From Parasutterella secunda (GTDB taxonomy: Bacteria; Pseudomonadota; Gammaproteobacteria; Burkholderiales; Burkholderiaceae_F), in contig NZ_JAMBLT010000001.1 in assembly GCF_023336895.1 (NCBI RefSeq), forward strand, positions 310,001-374,000: a stretch of 64,000 nucleotides of DNA. The letters run 5' to 3'. The notes beneath the pieces were generated by a model. It ran no database searches and was not told the origin of the DNA. It worked only from the letters and a program-made list of their open reading frames with translations. Made by a program: the position numbers and the translations under genes. Positions 27,277 through 35,429 of this stretch are shown here, piece after piece; positions within the stretch are counted from its first letter, which is position 1, and each line of letters starts with the position of its first letter.

Positions 27277-28572
27277 ATGGCTGAACACGACAAATTATTA
27301 CCGGATTGGATGATCGGATTAACCGACCGCATCATGAAGTACTACATTGACCGAGAACTCAATGTGGAGCCGACCATATTGGATCGGCATCCTGCTCCGC
27401 AGGAAGGTCATCAGTACATGATGTATGCCCATATTCCGTTTTGCCATACGTTGTGTTCTTATTGCACTTTTCACCGCTTTATTTTTAAAGAATACAAAGC
27501 TCGTGAGTATTTTGTAAGTCTGCGCAAAGAAATGCAGATGGCCCGTGATATGGGGTATGACTTCACGTCTATGTATATCGGCGGCGGTACAACAACCATT
27601 CTCGAGGATGAGCTCATTAAAACTATTGAACTGGCGCGCAAGCTCTTTCCGTCCATGAAAGAAGTTTCCTGCGAAACAGATCCTGCACACCTTGCCACTG
27701 AAAGCTTCAAACATTTGAAGGGACTTGTGGACCGTATGTCGGTCGGCGTTCAAAGTTTTGATGACAATATCCTTAAAATGATCGACCGCTACGAAAAGTT
27801 TGGCAGCGGTGAACAAATTTTCGAACGCATTCAGGCCGCTCAGGAACTCTTCCCGATCATGAATGTTGACATGATTTTCGGGTTCAGAGGACAAACCGAG
27901 GAAATTCTTCAGCGCGATGTGGACTTGCTGATGAAGTTAAATCCTCGTCAAATTACGACCTATCCTTTGATGGTTACCACGCAAACCAAAGCCAGCGTCC
28001 GCAACACCATCGCTGCTCCGAGCGCCGATCTTGCTGCACAGTACCGCATCATCCTGGATACGTTAGGCAAAAACTACAATCAGCTGACATCCTGGACCTT
28101 CGGCCGCTCTCACGATGAAGGTTTCGATGAGTATGTCGTTGACCATGATGAATATCTGGGTTTAGGTTCCGGCGCCTTTAGCTTCCTTGGAGACTCTTTA
28201 TACGTCAACACATTCAGCCTTCGCCGCTACAACGAAAGAATCAGCCAAGGCAAAATGGGCGTAGAAAGACGAAAACGCTTCGATAAGCACTCTGTTTTAC
28301 AGTATCGCCTGTTGCTGGGACTTTTTGCAGCGCGTCTGTCCCGCAAATATTTCCGTGATGTGCACGGCGTTGATTTGGATAAGGCGCTCTTTAAGGAAAT
28401 GCTGGGGCTTAAACTGGCAGGCGCCATCAAAGAAAATCCGAGCAATCCGGACAATCTTATCGTGACCGATGCCGGCAAGTTCTTAGGGCTTGTAATGATG
28501 AAAGCTTTTTACTCCGGTATGGATAACGTACGCGCTGAATTGCGCAAACCTCTGTCAAGCATCGACATGTAA
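27277..28572 (+). CDS. HemN/HemW-like radical SAM protein beside the hydrogenase genes
   Basis: Radical SAM enzyme of 431 residues with the cluster motif HIPFCHTLCSYCTFH (CxxxCxxC) near residue 50, then MYIGGGTTTIL, CETDPAHL, RMSVGVQSFDDNILKMIDR and NVDMIFGFRGQT. This is the layout of the coproporphyrinogen oxidase/HemW/HutW group. The C-terminal part (SVLQYRLLLGLFAARLSRKYF) is the HemN-C winged-helix type. It is not HydG or HydE: length and flanks differ. It could act in haem supply for the cytochrome b of the neighbouring hydrogenase, or in another radical reaction; the substrate is unknown. It starts 39 bases after the acyl-CoA ligase. Confidence 0.75.
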   Translation: MAEHDKLLPDWMIGLTDRIMKYYIDRELNVEPTILDRHPAPQEGHQYMMYAHIPFCHTLCSYCTFHRFIFKEYKAREYFVSLRKEMQMARDMGYDFTSMYIGGGTTTILEDELIKTIELARKLFPSMKEVSCETDPAHLATESFKHLKGLVDRMSVGVQSFDDNILKMIDRYEKFGSGEQIFERIQAAQELFPIMNVDMIFGFRGQTEEILQRDVDLLMKLNPRQITTYPLMVTTQTKASVRNTIAAPSADLAAQYRIILDTLGKNYNQLTSWTFGRSHDEGFDEYVVDHDEYLGLGSGAFSFLGDSLYVNTFSLRRYNERISQGKMGVERRKRFDKHSVLQYRLLLGLFAARLSRKYFRDVHGVDLDKALFKEMLGLKLAGAIKENPSNPDNLIVTDAGKFLGLVMMKAFYSGMDNVRAELRKPLSSIDM

Positions 28573-28697
28573 TAAGAGATTTCTACCTCTTATGGGGTAG
28601 TAATTTTTTACCTATTTTTTTATTATTTTTTGTAAAAATTCTTTATAGTTCCACCGTTGTCGGATGGTATGCCGGGACCAAGGCGTGCCTATGACGA

Positions 28698-28761
28698 CAG
28701 GAATTGTACGTACAATCCCTGAGTTTCAAGAGGACCTGTGCACAAGGCACTTGCCACTCAG
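28698..28761 (+). promoter_or_regulatory. palindrome and competing stem in the hydA leader
   Basis: The 227-bp gap before hydA holds a 24-base near-perfect inverted repeat at 28698-28721 whose 14-base core ATTGTACGTACAAT is a perfect palindrome. Its right edge (CTG at 28719) also belongs to CTGAGT 28719-28724, which pairs perfectly with ACTCAG 28756-28761. The palindrome could be an operator for a dimeric regulator, or the two stems could be alternative RNA folds. Upstream lies an AT-rich promoter-like stretch (TATAGT at 28644). No FNR-type TTGAT-N4-ATCAA site is visible. Confidence 0.5.
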
Positions 28762-28799
28762 AGATTCCATTTTTAGTAAATCTTGGGAGAGATTTAAAC

Positions 28800-30155
28800 A
28801 TGTCCAAAACGATTATGGTCAATACGTTTACTCCGCCGCCCAATGCGCACGGAGAAAACGGACCTGAATACGTTGGCAACCTCCGTCGCGGTGAATTGCG
28901 CGGTGTGATCAAGATCAACAAGGACAACTGCGTTGGTTGCGACACATGCCGTAAAGTTTGCCCGGTGCACGCCATCTCCGGTGGTCTGGGTGTTGTCCAC
29001 TCCATCCGTGAAGACGCTTGCTTGGCCTGCGGCCAATGCTTGATCGCTTGCCCCTTCAACGCGATCGAACAAATGAGCTTTGTTGATGAAGTCATGAAGA
29101 TGCTCGATGACCCCAACAAGCTCGTAGTTGCTCACCCGTCTCCTGCCGTTCGTGTTTCCGTCGGTGAAGAATTCGGCGCTAAGGCCGGTGAATTGGTCAC
29201 CGAACAATTCGTGAACGCTTTGGAAAAGGCCGGCTTCACCACCTATGACGTGAACCAATCGGCTGACCAAACCATCATGGAAGAAGGTTTTGAGTTCATC
29301 AACAAGATCCGTTATTGGGTCTTGGGCGAACGCGGCCCTGAACTCGAAGAAGCTGCCAAGCACCCCTTCCCGCATTTCACGAGCTGCTGCCCTGCTTGGG
29401 TTAAGAACGTTGAAACGTTCCACCCGGGCTTGCTGCCCCACTTGTCTACGGCTAAGAGCCCGATTCAGATGGGTGGTCCGGTTGCTAAGACCTGGGCTGC
29501 TGAATACGTTTGGAAGAAAGATCCCCGCGACATTTATGTCGTAGCTGTGACACCTTGCACCGCCAAGATCTTTGAAGCTGCCCGTCCGGAAATGAATGCC
29601 GCCTGGCATCACTTGGTTGAAACCGGCAAGATCCCGGCTAACACCCCCTCTTTCCAAGACGTCGATGCTGTTGTGACGGCTCGCGAAATTGCTGAAATTT
29701 TCCGTCGTAAAGGCATCAATCCGTTGGAAATGCCGAAGACTCGTGAACGCAGCACGATGGAAATCTACACCGGTGCCGGTACCATCTTCGGTGCCTCCGG
29801 CGGTGTGATGGAAGCTGCTTTGCGTACGGCTTACTTTGTGTTGGCTGGCGAAGAATTGAAGGATCCGGATATTAAGATCGTCCGTGGTCATACCGATGCA
29901 GTTGTGGAAGCAACGATTCCTGTGCCCATCAAGAAATTGGGCGGCAAGGTGTTCGAAGTCCGCGTTTGCGTCGTCAATGGTGCTTTGCAAGGCCTCGAAG
30001 GTGTTTTGCGTCGCATCAAGGAAGACAAGAACCGTTATCACTTCATCGAAGTGATGAACTGCCCTGGCGGCTGCGTCAATGGCGGTGGTCAACCGGTTCG
30101 CACTGACAGTGCAACATGGCTAAACCCCACGTTGCCCGTTCCTGTGCAAATTTAA
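28800..30155 (+). CDS. hydA: periplasmic-type [FeFe] hydrogenase large subunit
   Basis: Catalytic subunit that interconverts H2 with protons and electrons. The 451 residues hold an N-terminal 2[4Fe-4S] ferredoxin domain (Cys 44/47/50/54 and 74/77/80/84), then the H-cluster domain. L1 is TSCCPAW (194-200), L2 is TPCTAKIFE (251-259) and L3 is EVMNCPGGCVNGGGQP near 417-432. L2 normally begins MPC, so Thr251 replaces a Met that touches the H-cluster. Proton-path residues Glu161 and Ser220 look kept. There is no signal peptide; export would rely on HydB, as in Desulfovibrio. ATG 28800 follows GGAGAG; the open frame to 28704 is leader. Confidence 0.95.
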   Translation: MSKTIMVNTFTPPPNAHGENGPEYVGNLRRGELRGVIKINKDNCVGCDTCRKVCPVHAISGGLGVVHSIREDACLACGQCLIACPFNAIEQMSFVDEVMKMLDDPNKLVVAHPSPAVRVSVGEEFGAKAGELVTEQFVNALEKAGFTTYDVNQSADQTIMEEGFEFINKIRYWVLGERGPELEEAAKHPFPHFTSCCPAWVKNVETFHPGLLPHLSTAKSPIQMGGPVAKTWAAEYVWKKDPRDIYVVAVTPCTAKIFEAARPEMNAAWHHLVETGKIPANTPSFQDVDAVVTAREIAEIFRRKGINPLEMPKTRERSTMEIYTGAGTIFGASGGVMEAALRTAYFVLAGEELKDPDIKIVRGHTDAVVEATIPVPIKKLGGKVFEVRVCVVNGALQGLEGVLRRIKEDKNRYHFIEVMNCPGGCVNGGGQPVRTDSATWLNPTLPVPVQI

Positions 30156-30172
30156 TTGGATGGAGACAATAA

Positions 30173-30520
30173 ATGCGCAAGTATGAATATACCGAACGAC
30201 AAACCGTTGCTATGCTCGGTCGCCGCGGCTTTTTGAAAGTTGTCGGTGTGACGGCTTTGGCAATTGGTGTCACGGGCTACGCCGTTGTTGACCTCATCCA
30301 ACGTCGCTCTGACGTTATTAAAGCTCGTCAAGCCGGCTTGTACCGTGATGACAAGATTTGCCAAGAAAATGGCCTTACCTGTTCTCACCAGAACAAGTCT
30401 GTGTTGCGTTTTTATGCTGACATGCACACGCAACCGGCCACCGGTGAATTGGCTCACCACCTGTTGCATACCCGCTACTATCCGCGTACGCAATTAGCGG
30501 CTTTGGGAGGTAAACACTAA
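30173..30520 (+). CDS. hydB: [FeFe] hydrogenase small subunit with Tat signal
   Basis: A 115-residue protein resembling the small subunit of Desulfovibrio periplasmic [FeFe] hydrogenase. It carries a twin-arginine signal GRRGFLKV (residues 16-23) followed by a hydrophobic stretch (VTALAIGVTGYAVVDLI), then a short mature part with YADMHTQPATGELAHHLLHTRYY, matching the LHTH/W-F segment near the end of the Desulfovibrio protein. The Tat signal probably carries the folded HydA across the membrane. GGAGA nine bases before the ATG; the stop overlaps the next start by one base. Confidence 0.88.
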   Translation: MRKYEYTERQTVAMLGRRGFLKVVGVTALAIGVTGYAVVDLIQRRSDVIKARQAGLYRDDKICQENGLTCSHQNKSVLRFYADMHTQPATGELAHHLLHTRYYPRTQLAALGGKH

Positions 30521-31185
30521 TGGCTGAACGTATCTTACGATTCCACCCCGCTGACAAAGTATTCCACGCTGTTAATGCGGTGACGTGGTTTGCATTGCTG
30601 TTCACCGGCGCGGCTGTCTATTTCTGCAACCTCTCCGATGAAACCGCTAACAATTTGATGATTTGGCACATCTGGATTGCCGTTGTGTATACCTTTAACT
30701 TGATCGGTTACTTGGTGTTCGCTCCGCATCGTTTCGCTGCGACGTTGAATGCCTTGTTGACTTGGGATATGGATACGATCAAGTGGTTCCGCAATTTCGG
30801 CGGTTACCCGCGTCGTTTCTTCAAGATCCCGTTCGGTCCGGTTGAAGTTCCGCCGCAAGGTCGTTACAACGGCGGCCAAAAGATGAGCTATCTCATTTTC
30901 TTCTTCATGATGTATGGCCTCGCCGTTACCGGTTGGATGCTTTTCTACTTCGCTCCTGCGATTCCGAAAGGCGCCTTCTGGTGGATGTATATCTTCCATG
31001 TTTGGGGTTCCATCATCTGCTCGTTGATGGTTGTGTGTGCCCACATCCCCTTGGCTTTGCTCTCTTGGGAACATTTCAAGGGCATTTGGGGTCCGGGCGA
31101 AGGCACGATCTCTTACGAAGCTGCCGAACACCACTCTCCGAAGTGGCTTGAAAAGGACGTTATTCGTACAAATCTCGAAAAATAA
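30520..31185 (+). CDS. cytochrome b subunit of the hydrogenase (FdnI-like)
   Basis: Four-helix di-haem cytochrome b of 221 residues, in the family of formate dehydrogenase gamma subunits. Likely haem ligand histidines sit in KVFHAVN (helix 1), MIWHIWIAV (helix 2), and IFHVWGS plus VCAHIPLAL (helix 4). A GPVEVPPQGRYNGGQKMSY loop typical of FdnI-like proteins lies between helices 2 and 3. It would pass electrons between the periplasmic HydAB and membrane quinones, giving an energy-conserving H2:quinone link. The one-base overlap with hydB implies tight co-translation. Confidence 0.9.
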   Translation: MAERILRFHPADKVFHAVNAVTWFALLFTGAAVYFCNLSDETANNLMIWHIWIAVVYTFNLIGYLVFAPHRFAATLNALLTWDMDTIKWFRNFGGYPRRFFKIPFGPVEVPPQGRYNGGQKMSYLIFFFMMYGLAVTGWMLFYFAPAIPKGAFWWMYIFHVWGSIICSLMVVCAHIPLALLSWEHFKGIWGPGEGTISYEAAEHHSPKWLEKDVIRTNLEK

Positions 31186-31221
31186 TTTGTACAAAAGTAT
31201 CTTTTTGATACACGTCTGATT

Positions 31222-31257
31222 AAAAGGGATTCGCTATCATTAGGCGAGTCCCTTTTT
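31222..31257 (+). terminator. terminator between hydC and hydF
   Basis: A 13-bp stem (AAAAGGGATTCGC / GCGAGTCCCTTTT, one G-T pair), nine-base loop, and a T run. It separates the three structural hydrogenase genes from the two maturase genes and should lower maturase expression relative to hydABC. Confidence 0.88.
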
Positions 31258-31277
31258 GCTTATTAGGAATCAATATC

Positions 31278-32522
31278 ATGGCAACCAGCCGCATGGAAAC
31301 CCCGAAAGGCCTTCGCCTGCACTTTGGCTTATTTGGAAAACGAAATGCCGGGAAATCCTCCCTTATTAACGCCCTAGCCAACCAAAATATTTCTATTGTG
31401 AGCAGCGTTGCTGGAACAACAACCGATCCGGTTGAAAAAGCCTTTGAATTGTCTCCCATTGGGCCAGTTGTTTTCATGGACACGGCCGGTATCGATGATG
31501 AGGGGGATCTGGGACTGGCTCGCGTGGAGAAAAGTCTGTCTGTTTTGGAATGGATGGATATCGCCATTGTTGTTTGCGAAGCGGGAACTTGGGGAAGTCA
31601 CGAAGAAAATATTCTGAAAAAAACTTTAAATAACGGCACTCCCACCATTGTTGTTTTTAATAAGACCGATCTGTGCAAACCCACTAAAGAACACGTACAG
31701 GCTCTTCGCTCTCGAGGTTATAAAGTCATAGAAACCAGCGCCGCCAATCGTGAAGGTATTTCCGATTTGCGTGATGCCATCATTCAGACAGTATTGGAAA
31801 AAACCGAACCGGACCGCCCCCTAATGGGAGAATTGGCAAAGGCAGGAGACACGGTTTTACTGGTTACACCGATTGACACCGGAGCTCCGAAAGGACGTTT
31901 AATCCTGCCTCAAGTACAAGCCATTCGCGAGTTGCTTGATGCCGGCGCCAAATGCTTTGTCATCAAGGAAGATCGAATTACCGAAACGCTTAACGAGCTT
32001 AAGCAGCCTCCTCAGCTAGTTGTCACAGACAGCCAAGTTGTTTTACGTGTTGTAAAGGAAGTTCCCGAACCTATTCCCGTTACAACTTTTTCTATCCAAA
32101 TGGCTTATTCAAAAAGTGATCTTTTAGAAATGGCCATTGGTGCCGCGGCACTGACAAAGTTGAAACCGGGGGACAAAGTTTTAATTGCTGAAACATGCTC
32201 GCATCATCCGTTAAAAGATGATATCGGTCGGGTAAAAATCCCCAATTGGTTAAGAAAAACTTTTGGCGATTTAAATATTGACATTGCTGTTGGTAAGGAT
32301 TTTCCCACGGATTTGACGCCTTACAAAGTCATCATTCAGTGTGGAGGCTGCATTGTTACGCGCCGGCACATGTTAGCTCGTTTGCGCCAAGCCAAAGCGC
32401 AAGGTGTTCCCATGACAAACTATGGAGTCACGATTTCCTATTTACAAGGGGTGTTGCCGCGGGTGTTGGCTTGTCATCCCGATGCTAAAGCTGCCTTCGA
32501 CCAAGCATTGAAAACGCTCTAA
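31278..32522 (+). CDS. hydF: [FeFe] hydrogenase maturation GTPase/scaffold HydF
   Basis: Scaffold that assembles the 2Fe subcluster and delivers it to HydA. At 414 residues it has an N-terminal Ras-like GTPase domain (GKRNAGKSSL at 20-29, SSVAGTTTDPV, DTAGIDDEGDLG, NKTDL), a dimerisation domain, and a C-terminal cluster-binding domain with the ligand set ETCSHHPL ... QCGGCIVTRR (CxH and CGGC). AGGA lies nine bases before the ATG. It follows the hydC terminator and runs into hydE with an 11-base gap. Confidence 0.95.
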   Translation: MATSRMETPKGLRLHFGLFGKRNAGKSSLINALANQNISIVSSVAGTTTDPVEKAFELSPIGPVVFMDTAGIDDEGDLGLARVEKSLSVLEWMDIAIVVCEAGTWGSHEENILKKTLNNGTPTIVVFNKTDLCKPTKEHVQALRSRGYKVIETSAANREGISDLRDAIIQTVLEKTEPDRPLMGELAKAGDTVLLVTPIDTGAPKGRLILPQVQAIRELLDAGAKCFVIKEDRITETLNELKQPPQLVVTDSQVVLRVVKEVPEPIPVTTFSIQMAYSKSDLLEMAIGAAALTKLKPGDKVLIAETCSHHPLKDDIGRVKIPNWLRKTFGDLNIDIAVGKDFPTDLTPYKVIIQCGGCIVTRRHMLARLRQAKAQGVPMTNYGVTISYLQGVLPRVLACHPDAKAAFDQALKTL

Positions 32523-32533
32523 GGATCATATTC

Positions 32534-33646
32534 ATGAAAAGCATCACCGAGATCGTTAAACAAACTGAATTTTCCGACGAGGATATTGTTCGTTTACTGG
32601 CAATAACTGACCCAACGGAAGCGGAAATTTTGCGACAAGCCGCCTATGACAGAGCAACTCATACGGTTGGCAACAATGTTTACTATCGGGGACTTATTGA
32701 ATTTTCCAATATCTGTACGCTGGACTGCCGTTACTGTGGGATACGTAAATCCAATCATGCTGTCCCCCGTTATGAGCTAGATAAAGAGACGATTGTCAAT
32801 GCGGCTCTTTGGGCGGCCACCAACCACTACGGTTCAATCTGTCTGCAATCGGGCGAGCGTCGGGATCCCAAATTTATCGCTTTCGTCACAGATGTTTTAA
32901 AAACTATTCACGAGAAAACGGTTAGCCCTGAATTACCCAATGGTCTCGGAATTACTCTTTCTTTAGGTGAGCAGAGCTTTGAGGTTTACAAGCAATGGGC
33001 TCAAGCGAGTGGAAATCCTATTGGCTTACGTTATCTACTGCGATTTGAAACATCCAACCCCAAATTATTCGATCACCTGCATCACGCTCCGGGACGCGAA
33101 AAAGCGCTTCAGAGACGCTATCAAGCATTGGCAGATCTGCGCCGTGCAGGCTATCAAGTTGGCTCAGGTGTCATGATTGGCATCCCTGGGCAAACATTGC
33201 AAGACCTCTGTCAAGATATACGTACGTTCCAAAAATTAGACCTGGATATGATCGGAATGGGGCCCTATATCACTAGCGAAGGCGGTGATATGTTGGGCGA
33301 AGGTATGATGGAAGAAAAAGCATTAATGCGACTTTCTCTTAATATGATCGCTACTACACGGCTTGTTATTCCTGATATTAATATCGCAGCCGCTACGGCT
33401 TTGCACGCTCTAGAAGAAAACGGTCGAGAAAAAGGTATCTTACACGGCTGTAATGTCATCATGCCTAACATTACGCCTAGAATCGTTCGGAAAAATTACC
33501 AGCTCTATGCCAATAAGCCTTTTATTGAACAAGAGCCTAGCGATACCAATCTATACCTGCAGCAAAGCATTCAAAAAACCGGACGAACGGTCGCTTTGAA
33601 TGTCTTGGGAAGTTCTAAACATTGGAAGCTTAGAACGGGACTTTAA
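32534..33646 (+). CDS. hydE: [FeFe] hydrogenase maturation radical SAM enzyme HydE
   Basis: Radical SAM maturase contributing to the bridging dithiolate of the H-cluster. At 370 residues it has the cluster motif FSNICTLDCRYCGIR (CxxxCxxC near residue 60), ICLQSGERRD, GLRYLLRFETSNPKLF, GVMIGIPGQTLQDL and MGPYITSEGGDML, all HydE rather than HydG or BioB. The C-terminal cysteines that hold a second cluster in Thermotoga HydE are missing, as in some other active HydE proteins. AAGGA precedes the ATG. HydG, the third maturase, is not present on either side. Confidence 0.95.
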   Translation: MKSITEIVKQTEFSDEDIVRLLAITDPTEAEILRQAAYDRATHTVGNNVYYRGLIEFSNICTLDCRYCGIRKSNHAVPRYELDKETIVNAALWAATNHYGSICLQSGERRDPKFIAFVTDVLKTIHEKTVSPELPNGLGITLSLGEQSFEVYKQWAQASGNPIGLRYLLRFETSNPKLFDHLHHAPGREKALQRRYQALADLRRAGYQVGSGVMIGIPGQTLQDLCQDIRTFQKLDLDMIGMGPYITSEGGDMLGEGMMEEKALMRLSLNMIATTRLVIPDINIAAATALHALEENGREKGILHGCNVIMPNITPRIVRKNYQLYANKPFIEQEPSDTNLYLQQSIQKTGRTVALNVLGSSKHWKLRTGL

Positions 33647-33654
33647 TACTCCTA

Positions 33655-33690
33655 TTTTGACATCGGCCGCTAATGCGGCCGATATCAAAA
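33655..33690. terminator. strong hairpin between convergent hydE and prfC
   Basis: Near-perfect inverted repeat: TTTTGA, one mismatch, ATCGGCCGC, loop TAAT, then the complements. The stem is 16 bp and ends one base before the prfC stop codon. A true T run after the stem is lacking, so termination on either strand is likely but not certain. Confidence 0.6.
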
Positions 33691-35295
33691 TTAGGCGAAG
33701 GACTGATTCTTTTCCCGAGTCGTATGGAACTGAACTTGGGGCCAGTGCTTCTGAGTGGTTTGCAGGTTGTAAATAGATGTCGCTAAATACACCAAATTAC
33801 CGTCTGCATCACGAGCAAGCCTGGAGGCCTGTTCATCCATAAACTGTTTTTGCGTTAGTTCATCGGGAAATGACAACCATCGAGCGGTCGAGACGTCCGT
33901 ATTTTCATACAAAGCATCTACCTTGTATTCTGTTGCCAAACGCTGTGCAACAATTTCAAATTGCAAGAATCCAACCGCGCCAAGGAAAAGGTGTCCCAAG
34001 TCGTTTTCAAATACCTGAATAGCTCCCTCTTCGCCCAACTCTTTCAAGCCTTTATGCAGTTGCTTAGCCTTAAACGGATCCTTCGGTCTAGCCGAACGGA
34101 ACAATTCCGGAGCAAAATACGGGATACCCGTAAAGCCTAACTTTTCCCCTTCCGTCAGCGTATCCCCAATATGAAGCTGACCATGGTTATAGATCCCAAT
34201 AATGTCACCCGCCACCGCATCTGTCATGGTTACGCGGTCATTGGCCATAAAGGTCAAAGCATTGGGAATCTTCATTTCCCGATCTTCTCGCAAATGCTTA
34301 ACTTTCATGCCCGGCGTGTAGCGGCCTGAACATACTCGGAAAAAAGCAATGCGGTCTCGATGTTTCGGGTCCATGTTGGCCTGAATCTTGAAAACAAACC
34401 CCGTAAACGGTTTTTCTGTAGGTTCCACCAAGCGGACACCACCATCACGAGGTTGAGGCTCCGGAGCCCACTGAACCAAGGCTTCCAGAACATCTTTCAC
34501 ACCGAAGTTATTCACACCGGAACCGAAAAAGACGGGGCTTTGTTCACCCGCAAGAAACTTTTCAATATCAAACGGGTTGCTGACACCTTTGATCAACTCG
34601 ATGCTTTCACGCACATAACCCATTTCCATTGGGAAGAGCTCATCGAGTCTAGGATTATCCAACCCCTCGATAAGTTCCTCGTTACCAGACAAGCGGTCTT
34701 CACCGGGCGTAAAACGAACCAAGTGATCTTTTGTTAAAGAGAATACTCCACGGAATGTCTTTCCCATTCCAATAGGCCAAGTAATAGGAACACATTCGAG
34801 TTTGAGAATTTCCTCGATTTCACTGAGCAGATCAATCGGGTCTCTAACTTCTCGGTCCATCTTATTGATGAAGGTGATAATCGGGGTATTGCGCAGACGG
34901 CACACTTCCAGCAACTTGATTGTTTGAGCTTCTACGCCTTTGGCAGCATCAATAACCATCACAGCGGCATCCACCGCTGTCAGCACCCGATACGTATCTT
35001 CCGAAAAGTCTTCATGCCCCGGGGTATCCAGCAAATTAATGACATGACCGTCATACTCAAACTGCATTACAGAACTAGTCACAGAAATACCACGCTGCTG
35101 TTCGACCTCCATCCAGTCACTGGTGGCATGACGGGCTGCCTTTCTTCCTTTAACAGCACCAGCCATTTGAATAGCTCCGCCGAAAAGCAGTAACTTTTCA
35201 GTCAATGTCGTTTTACCCGCATCCGGGTGAGCAATAATGGCAAAAGTACGACGCTTTTTCACATCCCTTGCCAATTGGGTATCTAAAGTGGCCAT
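33691..35295 (-). CDS. prfC: peptide chain release factor 3
   Basis: Translational GTPase that removes RF1/RF2 from the ribosome after termination. At 534 residues, standard for RF3. G-domain motifs: [10 protein letters not shown] (G1), RGISVTSS (G2), LDTPGHEDF (G3), NKMDRE (G4); domains II and III follow ([10 protein letters not shown]). It is convergent with hydE and diverges from the pyrimidine permease gene. Confidence 0.97.
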   Translation of the reverse strand: MATLDTQLARDVKKRRTFAIIAHPDAGKTTLTEKLLLFGGAIQMAGAVKGRKAARHATSDWMEVEQQRGISVTSSVMQFEYDGHVINLLDTPGHEDFSEDTYRVLTAVDAAVMVIDAAKGVEAQTIKLLEVCRLRNTPIITFINKMDREVRDPIDLLSEIEEILKLECVPITWPIGMGKTFRGVFSLTKDHLVRFTPGEDRLSGNEELIEGLDNPRLDELFPMEMGYVRESIELIKGVSNPFDIEKFLAGEQSPVFFGSGVNNFGVKDVLEALVQWAPEPQPRDGGVRLVEPTEKPFTGFVFKIQANMDPKHRDRIAFFRVCSGRYTPGMKVKHLREDREMKIPNALTFMANDRVTMTDAVAGDIIGIYNHGQLHIGDTLTEGEKLGFTGIPYFAPELFRSARPKDPFKAKQLHKGLKELGEEGAIQVFENDLGHLFLGAVGFLQFEIVAQRLATEYKVDALYENTDVSTARWLSFPDELTQKQFMDEQASRLARDADGNLVYLATSIYNLQTTQKHWPQVQFHTTREKNQSFA

Positions 35296-35399
35296 TTTTT
35301 AAAATTCTTTCGACAATTCAACGAATAAAGTCAACAATTAAGGGGGTTATTGTACCTAATTTCATTAATTTTCCCTGGCCCAAACTATCTGGCGTTAAA

Positions 35400-35424
35400 A
35401 TGCTCGAAATAATTTCTGGAGCAT
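35400..35424 (+). promoter_or_regulatory. small hairpin covering the permease ribosome site
   Basis: ATGCTC 35400-35405 pairs with GAGCAT 35419-35424; the 3' arm contains most of the GGAG ribosome site in front of ATG 35430. If formed in the mRNA it would restrict initiation. The stem is only six base pairs with a 13-base loop, so this is tentative. Confidence 0.3.
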
Positions 35425-35429
35425 GAAAA

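Noticed and set aside
27277-28572. Radical SAM gene as the missing HydG
   Set aside because: HydG is ThiH-like with a C-terminal cluster site; this protein has the HemN/HemW order of motifs and lacks that site.
28573-28799. FNR/CRP-type operator for the hydrogenase
   Set aside because: No TTGAT-N4-ATCAA or TGTGA-N6-TCACA site found by eye.
28794-30092. 432-residue open frame on the minus strand opposite hydA
   Set aside because: hydA is certain on the plus strand; the antisense frame is a by-product of its strongly biased codons and has no recognisable domain.
30535-31194. 219-residue minus-strand frame opposite the cytochrome b gene
   Set aside because: Shadow of a real membrane-protein gene; composition is charged and featureless.
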